Below, piece by piece: positions 42,055 through 49,278 of a stretch of 64,000 nt of DNA. The notes beneath the pieces were generated by a model, which worked only from the letters and a program-made list of their open reading frames with translations, was not told where the DNA came from and ran no database searches. Numbering within the stretch: position 1 is the first letter of the stretch; every line of letters starts with the position of its first letter. A program made the position numbers and the translations under genes. The stretch comes from an uncultured Bacteroides sp. (GTDB taxonomy: Bacteria > Bacteroidota > Bacteroidia > Bacteroidales > Bacteroidaceae). Location: NCBI GenBank assembly GCA_900544075.1, contig UQTJ01000005.1, positions 1 to 64,000 on the forward strand, read 5' to 3'.

Positions 42055-42290
42055 TGAAACTCACAGAACTCAAGAAAGGAGAAAAAAGAATTATAACAAG
42101 AATAAATGGGCAGGGACTGTTAAGAAAACGTTTGTCGGAAATGGGATTCATAAAAGGCAAAACAGTCGAAGCTGTCAGATATGCACCTTTAGGAAGTCCT
42201 GTGGTATATAGAATCCTAAACTCAGAAATTGCCATTACACCGGATATTGCTTCACTGATAGAAATAACCAAAAAAGAACTACCTTTGTAG
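42054..42290 (+). CDS. feoA: FeoA-domain protein (orphan)
   Basis: 78 residues making up one SH3-like FeoA domain: LTELKKGEKRIITRINGQGLLRKRLSEMGFIKGKTVEAVRYAPLG, ending in EITPDIASLIEI-type strands. FeoA normally assists the FeoB iron importer, but no FeoB is in the window. Here it is translated directly from the end of the CDF exporter gene (TAATG junction), so it may act with that transporter. Confidence 0.88.
   Translation: MKLTELKKGEKRIITRINGQGLLRKRLSEMGFIKGKTVEAVRYAPLGSPVVYRILNSEIAITPDIASLIEITKKELPL
42280..42287 (+). promoter_or_regulatory. -7 element (TACCTTTG) for the second AraC gene
   Basis: TAnnTTTG overlapping the feoA 3' end, 19 bp before the ATG at 42306. Confidence 0.45.
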
Positions 42291-42305
42291 TAAAAACAAA
42301 TTGTT

Positions 42306-43220
42306 ATGAGGCATAAAGAATCGTACAGCATTTATCCGGTAAAAGCAGCTGAACATATTTCTCTGCTGAAATACTCCAAAAGTTCATGCGGAGTGGATTT
42401 TCTTCTTAATACGGCGGAAAGTTCCGAAAAGCCTGGATGGTTCAATATCGACAAGCGATATAAGACAGATTTCTTTGAGTTCTATTTCTTTCGCAGAGCA
42501 GAAGGCTATATGCTTTTGTCGGGCAGGAAAATAGAGCTGCATCCTAATATGATCCTTGTCATATCTCCATTCCAGCTTCAGGAATGGCATGTCTGTCTGG
42601 AGAAACTTGACTATACTTTTCTAATCTTTCAGGAGGAATTCATAAACAACTTTCTGTCAGACAAATATTTCATGTACAGACTTCTGTATTGCTATCAGCA
42701 TGACTACCCTACTTTTTTCGATATGCCGAAGGAAGATATGGCTACATACCTGACTATCCTGCAACAGATGAAAATAGAGCTGCATAATCCTGTTGCCGAC
42801 AGTTACCACATGATTGTGGCCTGTCTGTATCAGTTTCTGCTGTTGCTTAACAGATTCTATGCCGGGCATTTCAACCTTCCTTTCGCACCTCCACAGAACA
42901 ATTACGCATACCAATATAAAGAACTGCTGGAAAAACATATTTCAGAGAAGACACATGTATCGGATTATGCGGAGATGATGAACGTCAGCAGGGTGACACT
43001 GAATAAGGCCGTAGTGCGTGAGTTCGGTCTGTCGGCTGTACATCTGCTGAAACAGCGGTTGCTGCAGGAAGTGAAGAACGATATCCTTTTCTCAGGCATG
43101 TCTGTAAAAGAGATAGCCTACCGCCTGCATTTCTCTGAGCCTAACCATCTGATGCGTTTCTTCAAGCAGATGACAGGACAGACCATCAGTGAATTTGTGG
43201 CATCAATCAAGTCTATATAA
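42306..43220 (+). CDS. AraC-family transcriptional regulator
   Basis: 304 residues. An N-terminal cupin-like sensor (about 40-170, with YMLLSGRKIELHPNMILVISPFQLQEW) is followed by a double HTH (about 205-304): VSDYAEMMNVSRVTLNKAVVREFG and SVKEIAYRLHFSEPNHLMRFFKQMTGQTISEF. The ligand is unknown. It follows feoA by 15 bp with its own possible -7 element, so it may regulate the metal block. Confidence 0.9.
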   Translation: MRHKESYSIYPVKAAEHISLLKYSKSSCGVDFLLNTAESSEKPGWFNIDKRYKTDFFEFYFFRRAEGYMLLSGRKIELHPNMILVISPFQLQEWHVCLEKLDYTFLIFQEEFINNFLSDKYFMYRLLYCYQHDYPTFFDMPKEDMATYLTILQQMKIELHNPVADSYHMIVACLYQFLLLLNRFYAGHFNLPFAPPQNNYAYQYKELLEKHISEKTHVSDYAEMMNVSRVTLNKAVVREFGLSAVHLLKQRLLQEVKNDILFSGMSVKEIAYRLHFSEPNHLMRFFKQMTGQTISEFVASIKSI

Positions 43221-43226
43221 TCAGTG

Positions 43227-44102
43227 TTACTGATTCAACCTTATTTTCTCATGGTAAAAATAATTTACTATGACAGGTTTCCCTTTCTCGGAACGCCCGT
43301 ATGGCAAGTCATTAACCATGTATGGGAAACCGTTTTGTTTTGCGAACATTGAAATCTCTTTTTCGAGTGACTCCCAGTAGTCCATCCGTTTCTTATTGTA
43401 GATTTCATCATACAAGGCATAAACATCCGGATGATTCTCCCTAATATAACTCATGATGGTACCCTTGAATTGCCCCCTAAGATTTAGATTTTCAAGCCAT
43501 ATCAAATCGGCAAAATCCCTGACTCGCCCGATAATGGATTTCACATCGGTAATACCCGGGAATATAGGCGACACGAAACACACGGTACGTATTCCTGCTT
43601 CATATACCTTTTTCATAGCCTTAATCCTTCGCTCTATACTTACGGCGCGGTCCATATCCATGCGGAACTGTTCGTCCAAGGTATTTATAGACCATGAGAC
43701 TGTAACCTTCGGGAACTTCTTAAGCAAGTCGAGGTCACGCAAAACCAAATCAGATTTGGTACATATCATTATCTCGGCATTTGTACCTTTCAACTCTTCC
43801 AAAAGTCTGCGAGTCCTGCAAAACTCCCCTTCATATGGATTATATCCGTCTGTAACAGAACCGATAACAATCCTCTGACCATCGTATTTATGCGGATTGG
43901 TTATAGGTTTCCAGTGCTTCACATCAAGAAAGGTTCCCCATGGTTCCGTATGACCTGTAAAACGTTTCATGAACGATGCATAACAATACTTACATGCGTG
44001 AGGACATCCCACGTACGGATTGACAGAGAATCCTCCAACCGGCAAAGACGATTTGGTCATCACGCTTTGCACCTCTATTTCCCTGATGATTTCTTTTTCC
44101 AT
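43227..44102 (-). CDS. SPL-family radical SAM protein
   Basis: 291 residues. The cluster motif C33-PHA-C37-KY-C40 follows NPYVGCPHACKYCYA, typical of spore-photoproduct-lyase-like proteins. The TIM-barrel part contains IVIGSVTDGYNPYEGE, ICTKSDLVLRDLDLL and SWSINTLDEQF. The substrate is unknown. Spore photoproduct repair is unlikely in a non-sporulating phylum. Its start lies 28 bp inside the end of the upstream radical-SAM-like gene, so the two are translationally coupled. Confidence 0.88.
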   Translation of the reverse strand: MEKEIIREIEVQSVMTKSSLPVGGFSVNPYVGCPHACKYCYASFMKRFTGHTEPWGTFLDVKHWKPITNPHKYDGQRIVIGSVTDGYNPYEGEFCRTRRLLEELKGTNAEIMICTKSDLVLRDLDLLKKFPKVTVSWSINTLDEQFRMDMDRAVSIERRIKAMKKVYEAGIRTVCFVSPIFPGITDVKSIIGRVRDFADLIWLENLNLRGQFKGTIMSYIRENHPDVYALYDEIYNKKRMDYWESLEKEISMFAKQNGFPYMVNDLPYGRSEKGKPVIVNYFYHEKIRLNQ

Positions 44103-44764
44103 GCTTTTTTAATAAATTGTTCCGGTAATTCTTGAATCATGTTATCTTCACCCATAATAGGCAAAAGATCTTCTTTCATAAAAACAGGAATATTACATTT
44201 TTTTGCTTGTTCAGCTATATGTAATACCCACTCTGGCCTGGCATCAACTTTCCCTTTTCTTTTTCCGGTTTCTGTTCCTATAACAACCCAGTCAAACCCT
44301 CTAAAATCAATTTCGCCTATATCCTCAAAAAGAGGTTCAAATGTGGCATGATAATGTTTAGCCTTAACATGTTTCTTTAAATCTGTAAGACGTTTTTTCT
44401 CTGACGCTCTGGTTACAGTCACACCCATCCACACATTTTCATCGTCTGTTCTGAAATCAATAAGTTCAGGTCGCTTGGTCAATAATATGTAAGAATGCTG
44501 AGAATTAATAGATATACGATTGAATATTTCATTATTCCATTCTGTTTTCCAATCAGAGAAATCGCTCATTCCGGTGAGAAACCATACATGTGATTTCGGA
44601 TTATCCATAAGATATAACTTCCTGCCCATATATTCCGGTTTTGAGAAATCATCAGTCATATGAAACCTGTTGCAGTTACACCTGGCATAACAGTAGTTAC
44701 ACCCTATAGTACAACCTATAACAATATTCATATTCTGAATCAGAGATTTAATACACACAGTCAT
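44075..44764 (-). CDS. DUF5131 / phage Gp37-Gp68-like radical SAM protein
   Basis: 229 residues from ATG 44764. A C18-TIG-C22-NY-C25 cluster motif (VIGCTIGCNYCYAR) opens it. A WFLTGMSDFSDWK segment, ILLTKRPELIDF, VWMGVTVTRASEKKR and WVVIGTETGKRKGK match the Gp37/Gp68 family, found on phages and chromosomes. The longer in-frame start at 44905 adds a hydrophobic stretch unlike the family and lies upstream of a -7 element. Reaction unknown. It overlaps the SPL-like gene by 28 bp. Confidence 0.82.
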   Translation of the reverse strand: MTVCIKSLIQNMNIVIGCTIGCNYCYARCNCNRFHMTDDFSKPEYMGRKLYLMDNPKSHVWFLTGMSDFSDWKTEWNNEIFNRISINSQHSYILLTKRPELIDFRTDDENVWMGVTVTRASEKKRLTDLKKHVKAKHYHATFEPLFEDIGEIDFRGFDWVVIGTETGKRKGKVDARPEWVLHIAEQAKKCNIPVFMKEDLLPIMGEDNMIQELPEQFIKKAWKKKSSGK

Positions 44765-44782
44765 ATTACTTATATTTTCCAG

Positions 44783-44790
44783 CAAAATTA
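44783..44790 (-). promoter_or_regulatory. -7 element (TAATTTTG, minus strand) for the radical-SAM pair
   Basis: It lies 19-26 bp before ATG 44764 and supports that start. Confidence 0.5.
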
Positions 44791-44906
44791 ATCCATAATA
44801 GACACTGAAAATGTACCATAACAGCAATGAAAGATACCAATTTGATAAGGACAGGCGGAAATATTGCAGATAAGATGAAGAAACAGAGAAATCAATTAAA
44901 AACAAA

Positions 44907-44952
44907 AACGGAAGAACAGGCAGACAGCCTAATGCTTGCCTATTCTTCCGTT
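44907..44952 (-). terminator. terminator after the YhcH gene
   Basis: AACGGAAGAA and TTCTTCCGTT outer arms with an inner GGCA/TGCC stem. On the minus strand they are followed by TTTTTGTTTTT. Confidence 0.85.
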
Positions 44953-44983
44953 ATCAAATGGTCCGTAAATGGAAACCGATATC

Positions 44984-45427
44984 TTATTTCACTCTAACCT
45001 TTACAATAACTTTCTTCAACTCCACTTCAGTGACACCCGGAGCGTGAGCATCTTCAGGGAAGAAGATAGCGAACATACCTGGTTTAACAGTCAGATAGTC
45101 AGTAGCATGTCCAGGATAGAAAGTCACATCCTTTTCTGCATTGTATTCAGCCTCAGCAAGGTCTGTTCTTGGCATATATCCCATTAGTTCAGTACCAGTA
45201 AGAGGAATCTGGATATCAATGAAGTTATTGTGTGTCTCGATTTTTGCGTCATCCTTAGTCTTTGGTCTTGCAGCTGCAAAGTTAACGAACAGTTCGCCTT
45301 CTTTCAGCACTACCTTACCAAGTTCGTGAGCATTAAGGTCTGTTGATTTCAAAAATTCAATAGCCTGAGCAAACAGCGGATTTACAGAGGCATACATTCC
45401 AATGTTTTCAAGTTTGTCGATAATCAT
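44984..45427 (-). CDS. YhcH/YjgK/YiaL family (DUF386) cupin-like protein
   Basis: 147 residues matching the family: MIIDKLENIGMYASVNPLFAQAIEFL at the start, then AKIETHNNFIDIQIPLTGTELMGY (metal-site His and Glu) and a late FFPEDAHAPGV. Homologues are linked to sialic-acid or sugar-acid metabolism (YhcH) and biofilm control (TabA). Here it is a single gene with its own promoter and terminator, so no pathway can be assigned. Confidence 0.9.
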   Translation of the reverse strand: MIIDKLENIGMYASVNPLFAQAIEFLKSTDLNAHELGKVVLKEGELFVNFAAARPKTKDDAKIETHNNFIDIQIPLTGTELMGYMPRTDLAEAEYNAEKDVTFYPGHATDYLTVKPGMFAIFFPEDAHAPGVTEVELKKVIVKVRVK

Positions 45428-45456
45428 AATCGTAAAATTAAAAATTAATACTACGC

Positions 45457-45464
45457 AAAGGTAT
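45457..45464 (-). promoter_or_regulatory. -7 element (TACCTTTG, minus strand) for the YhcH gene
   Basis: TAnnTTTG about 30 bp before the ATG at 45427. Confidence 0.5.
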
Positions 45465-45596
45465 GAAAAATGAATGGAAAACCATTAATATAACAATGTG
45501 AATATTATCCTTGTTTTTAACCACCTAATCAACTATATCTACCAAAAATAAATTGTATTGATTATCGCAAGGTAATAATTAATAAAATATTATTGC

Positions 45597-45604
45597 TAAT
45601 TTTG
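45597..45604 (+). promoter_or_regulatory. -7 element (TAATTTTG) for the PGN_0703-like gene
   Basis: TAnnTTTG 25 bp before the ATG at 45629. Confidence 0.45.
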
Positions 45605-45628
45605 TCATATAGTACTGGATTTTAAAAT

Positions 45629-46603
45629 ATGGAACATTTAGAAAAGCTTATATTATTAAAGCAGAAAGCCGCATATCAAGAAACTCCACCCAGTACGGGT
45701 GAACCGGCATTCAAAGCACATGCAAGGAAAAAGCAGTCACTTTTCCGTCAGATGGTATTAGGAATTCCATACGATCCAAAACACAAGTTTAGCAAGTATG
45801 GTGCTTTCCTTATGGAACCATTCGCTTCTTTAGGATATAATTTCTGTGATGTTTATCGAAGCTATATACTCAATGGCATAAAGGAGCGGTATGCAAAGAT
45901 GAATGTCGCACTCCATGAGGGACTTATGGGCAACATGCTTAGGAGTGAACATATTCCATGGAATGTCTTTTATCCTATGAATTTAGATAAACAGGCAACG
46001 GTAGCCCTATTAAAAGAAATTCTGAAAACTGACGAGATAGATAATGTAACAGATATTCGTATTGAGTGGGCTCCGGAAAAAGAGACCGCCCTTGATGACA
46101 ATACTTCATTCGACACATATATTGAATATATGTACAATGGGGAAAAATGTGGCGTGGGTATTGAAGTAAAATATACTGAAGAAGGATATCCTTTTGGAAA
46201 ACTAGAAAGGAAGAGGGTTATGGAAGAGGAAGATTCCTTATACGCCATCAAGACACGCCAATGTGGGTTATACACAAATGAGATAAACAACCGCCACCTG
46301 AGTGAAACATTGCTTTGCAAAGATGACTACAGGCAGATATGGAGGAATCATTTATTAGGTGCTGCAATGGTTATGAACGGACAAATCGACAGATTCCATA
46401 GTATCACACTTTATCCCAACGGAAATACCCATTTCAAGAAAGTACTTCCTGAGTATGAAAAATTACTGTCGGAATATGGAAAAGCAACATTCGGCTATAT
46501 TACCATCGAAAAACTCATCCTTCTTATATGTAAGCACTTTGAGATGAATGAAAAGAACAAGCAATGGGTAGATTATTTGAATACAAGATATCCTTTTATC
46601 TAA
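45629..46603 (+). CDS. PGN_0703-like putative restriction endonuclease (PD-(D/E)XK)
   Basis: 324 residues. The N-terminal RKKQSLFRQMVLGIPY (about 33-48) and KYGAFLMEP resemble the PGN_0703 family of orphan nucleases. The nuclease core is readable: D162 in FDTYIEY, then GVGIEVKYTE with E179 and K181, giving the D...ExK triad. A conserved CKDDYRQIWRNHLLGAAMV helix follows. There is no methyltransferase partner, so it is not a standard restriction-modification system. It could cut modified or foreign DNA. It lies just before the DUF3791/DUF3990 module. Confidence 0.72.
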   Translation: MEHLEKLILLKQKAAYQETPPSTGEPAFKAHARKKQSLFRQMVLGIPYDPKHKFSKYGAFLMEPFASLGYNFCDVYRSYILNGIKERYAKMNVALHEGLMGNMLRSEHIPWNVFYPMNLDKQATVALLKEILKTDEIDNVTDIRIEWAPEKETALDDNTSFDTYIEYMYNGEKCGVGIEVKYTEEGYPFGKLERKRVMEEEDSLYAIKTRQCGLYTNEINNRHLSETLLCKDDYRQIWRNHLLGAAMVMNGQIDRFHSITLYPNGNTHFKKVLPEYEKLLSEYGKATFGYITIEKLILLICKHFEMNEKNKQWVDYLNTRYPFI

Positions 46604-46653
46604 GAATGAATAAAAAAACATTACTCAATTATTTATAATAACCAAGTAATTTG

Positions 46654-46661
46654 TAATTTTG
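46654..46661 (+). promoter_or_regulatory. -7 element (TAATTTTG) for the DUF3791-DUF3990 module
   Basis: TAnnTTTG 32 bp before the first ATG of the three-gene module. Confidence 0.45.
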
Positions 46662-46692
46662 TTATAATTCGTACGAACTATTAAAATCTCAA

Positions 46693-46911
46693 ATGATTAT
46701 GGATAAAGAAGTTTTGGATTTTGTAACATTTTGCATTAGCTCATTGGCTGTACATCTTCATCTGTCACAAAGAGAAGTTTATAAACGGCTTAAAGAATCA
46801 GGGATACTGTATGGATACATAGTTCCCTCATACGATGTACTGCATACATTTGGTTCACGTTATCTGATGGAAGACTTGACAGATTATATGAAAGAGAAAG
46901 GAGTTTTGTAA
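46693..46911 (+). CDS. DUF3791 protein (first gene of a toxin-antitoxin-like module)
   Basis: 72 residues with the DUF3791 layout: a helical opening (VLDFVTFCISSLAVHLHLS), REVYKRLKESGILYGYIVPSYDVLHTFG, and a final helix YLMEDLTDYMKEKGVL. The DUF3990 gene starts 4 bp after the stop, so they are co-transcribed. In the family such small proteins accompany DUF3990 and are plausible antitoxins. That role is inferred. Confidence 0.82.
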   Translation: MIMDKEVLDFVTFCISSLAVHLHLSQREVYKRLKESGILYGYIVPSYDVLHTFGSRYLMEDLTDYMKEKGVL

Positions 46912-46914
46912 TTT

Positions 46915-47385
46915 ATGAAAGTATATCATGCTTCAAGTGTCATAGTAGAAAATCCGGACACGATACACTCAAGGGAATATCTTGATTTCGGACAGGGATT
47001 TTACATTACGACAATACGTGAACAGGCTGAAAAATACGCACAACGTTTCCTGCGTAGAGGTAAACCTGCTTGGCTCAATATTTATGAATTAAGTTATAAT
47101 ATTGATAAATGGAAATTGCTTCGTTTTGATTCATATAATAGTGAATGGTTGGATTATGTCGCAAATTGTCGTATAGGAAAACCTGTAGAACTTTATGATA
47201 TGATTATTGGAGGTATTGCCAACGATCGTGTTATTTTAACATTAGACAGATATTTCGCAGGTGAACTATCCAAAGAACAAGCATTGGGTTTATTGAAATA
47301 CGAAAAGCCAAATATTCAATTATGTATCCGGTCACAACAAATGATAGATGAATGTTTAACCTATATTGAAAGTATTGAATTATGA
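46915..47385 (+). CDS. DUF3990 protein, ADP-ribosyltransferase-like putative toxin
   Basis: 156 residues. The start VYHASS (His 5), then YLDFGQGFYITTIREQAEKYA (Tyr 30) and later AGELSKEQALGLL match DUF3990, which resembles the H-Y-[EDQ] group of ADP-ribosyltransferase folds. A carboxylate or Gln third residue cannot be fixed by eye. It has a DUF3791 gene on each side (4-bp gap, 4-bp overlap). The cellular target is unknown. Confidence 0.8.
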   Translation: MKVYHASSVIVENPDTIHSREYLDFGQGFYITTIREQAEKYAQRFLRRGKPAWLNIYELSYNIDKWKLLRFDSYNSEWLDYVANCRIGKPVELYDMIIGGIANDRVILTLDRYFAGELSKEQALGLLKYEKPNIQLCIRSQQMIDECLTYIESIEL

Positions 47386-47606
47386 CAGGAGTTTCAAAAC
47401 AAATATATAAAGGAGTAAAATGCTCAAACATAATATCAAGCTTGAGCGAGATGTATCATATAACAATAGAAGAAGCAACAGACATATATTATAGTTCTGA
47501 GATGGCTGACCTTATAGACGAAGGTATAGCAGACTTACATTGTAGAAGTGACAAATACCTTGCTACAGAAATTTGGAATGATTATATCGCTCAAAATCAT
47601 AATTAA
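47382..47606 (+). CDS. second DUF3791-like small protein
   Basis: 74 residues, all helical: IISSLSEMYHITIEEATDIYYSSEMADLIDEGIADLHCRS, then YLATEIWNDYI. It is acidic and overlaps the DUF3990 stop by 4 bp (ATGA, 47382-47385), so its synthesis is coupled to that of the putative toxin. It is related in pattern to, but not a copy of, the first gene of the module. An antitoxin role is inferred. Confidence 0.75.
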   Translation: MTGVSKQIYKGVKCSNIISSLSEMYHITIEEATDIYYSSEMADLIDEGIADLHCRSDKYLATEIWNDYIAQNHN

Positions 47607-47683
47607 GAAAATTCCTCACATCCCTTTGAAAACCGGGAAAAAATTAATATCTTGACAACATAAATTTTTAAAACACTCATTTT

Positions 47684-48118
47684 ATGGAAATCTGGCAAAT
47701 ATGGCTTGCCATAGCACTGGCACTTGTAATAATAGAAATAATCACCGTAGGTTTCGCTGCATTATGTCTGGCTATTGGAGCAGTTGGAGCAGCTGTGGCA
47801 TCATGTTTCACCGACTCTTTAGTCTGGCAGATTACGGTCTTTGCCGTTTTCACCTTAATATCATTCATCTATGTACGCCCGTTCATGCTTAAGTTTCTTT
47901 CAAGGAAGAAAGATTCGCCGAAAAGCGGAGTGGAAGCCCTTATCGGACGAACAGCCATCGTTGAGGAAGACATCATTCCGGAAACAAACAGCGGACGCGT
48001 AGCCATTGACGGAGACAGGTGGAAGGCTGTATCGGAAGACGGAAACAATATTATGAAAGGTGAGAAAGTCGTCGTTCTTAAAGTGGACAGCATTATACTC
48101 ACCGTCAGAAAAGCATGA
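47684..48118 (+). CDS. NfeD-like membrane protein
   Basis: 144 residues: two or three membrane helices (about 5-75) followed by an OB-fold domain (about 85-144: GVEALIGRTAIVEEDIIPETNSGRVAIDGDRWKA). It pairs with the SPFH protein 42 bp downstream, the standard NfeD-SPFH partnership in membrane quality control and microdomain organisation. Confidence 0.92.
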   Translation: MEIWQIWLAIALALVIIEIITVGFAALCLAIGAVGAAVASCFTDSLVWQITVFAVFTLISFIYVRPFMLKFLSRKKDSPKSGVEALIGRTAIVEEDIIPETNSGRVAIDGDRWKAVSEDGNNIMKGEKVVVLKVDSIILTVRKA

Positions 48119-48160
48119 TAAATATCTTTATTATAAACATCTAAAAAACACACATTCATT

Positions 48161-49138
48161 ATGGGAGCTTTGATTATTGTAGGGCTTATAGCACTTGTCG
48201 TGATAGTTTTCGCAGTGCAGGGGCTTAAAATCATCCGCCAGGGGGAAACAAAAGTTATTGAAAGATTAGGAAGATACCACAGCACGTTGTCTTCAGGTAT
48301 AAACATCATATGGCCTATTCTCGACAGACCGAGAAAGGTTTATACAAGGTATGTGGTAACCAGAATGAACGGAGCTACACAGACTCTGATAAGGATGTCG
48401 GACGTGATAGACCTTCGTGAACAGGTTTACGATTTCCCTGAACAGAGCGTGATTACCAAAGATAATGTGACCACCAGCATCAATGCATTGCTGTATTTCC
48501 AGATTACAGACCCGTTCAAATCGGTATATGAGATAGAGAACCTGCCAAATGCAATAGAGAAACTTACGCAGACAACCCTTCGTAACATTATCGGCGAACT
48601 GGAACTGGACGAAACTCTTACATCGCGCGACACCATCAATTCCCGTCTTCGTGAGGTGCTTGACGAGGCAACAAACAAATGGGGAGTTAAAGTAAACCGT
48701 GTGGAACTGCAGGACATCACTCCTCCTGAGAGTGTACGCCGTGCCATGGAACAGCAGATGCAGGCAGAGCGCGAACGCCGTGCGAAGATTCTGAAGGCTG
48801 AAGGTGACAAAACATCGAAGATTCTTTATTCCGAAGGTGAGAAGGAAGCACAGATAAATCAGGCTAAGGCTCAGAAAGAATCACAGATTCTGATGGCACA
48901 AGGTGAAGCGGAAGCAAAAATCCTTCAGGCAAAAGCTGAGGCTGAGGCCATTGAGAAACTGGCTGAGGCTATCAAGGGAACAAGCTCTGATCCGGCTTCT
49001 TATCAGATTGCACTGAAATATATCGAAACGCTTAAAGAAATGACAAGCGGAAAGGATAACAAGACCGTTTACATTCCATACGAAGCTACTTCTCTATTAG
49101 GCTCTTTGGGAGGCATAAAAGAGATACTCAAAGGATAA
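48161..49138 (+). CDS. SPFH/Band 7 protein (QmcA-like)
   Basis: 325 residues. One N-terminal membrane helix leads to the SPFH domain (GLKIIRQGETKVIERLGRYHSTLSSGI to about residue 200) with RTRYVV-type strands. A long Ala/Glu-rich coiled coil (about 190-275) and a short C-terminal segment follow. It assembles large membrane rings with its NfeD partner upstream. Confidence 0.93.
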   Translation: MGALIIVGLIALVVIVFAVQGLKIIRQGETKVIERLGRYHSTLSSGINIIWPILDRPRKVYTRYVVTRMNGATQTLIRMSDVIDLREQVYDFPEQSVITKDNVTTSINALLYFQITDPFKSVYEIENLPNAIEKLTQTTLRNIIGELELDETLTSRDTINSRLREVLDEATNKWGVKVNRVELQDITPPESVRRAMEQQMQAERERRAKILKAEGDKTSKILYSEGEKEAQINQAKAQKESQILMAQGEAEAKILQAKAEAEAIEKLAEAIKGTSSDPASYQIALKYIETLKEMTSGKDNKTVYIPYEATSLLGSLGGIKEILKG

Positions 49139-49163
49139 ATTGGGATTCTATTTTTCTGTTTCT

Positions 49164-49274
49164 ATTCAGTGAACGGCTAATAAACGCCCGGTGAACATTA
49201 AAAGAACATATAACGAGTGAGTTGTCAAGAGTTCATTACACGTTCATTCTGCGTTCATTACACGTTCACTGAAT
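49164..49274. repeat. inverted and tandem repeats between convergent genes
   Basis: ATTCAGTGAACG (49164-49175) and CGTTCACTGAAT (49263-49274) are perfect 12-bp inverted arms. Two 22-bp direct repeats starting GTTCATTACACGTTCA fill 49231-49274, and a further GGTGAAC lies at 49190. It may be a terminator or a small repeat-family remnant. Confidence 0.55.
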
Positions 49275-49278
49275 GATT

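Noticed and set aside
44765..44905. N-terminal extension of the Gp37/Gp68-like protein
   Set aside because: Hydrophobic sequence unlike the family, lying across the -7 element.
49141..49278. Integration attachment site
   Set aside because: The repeats are inverted and tandem, but no tRNA, integrase or mobile cargo is nearby.
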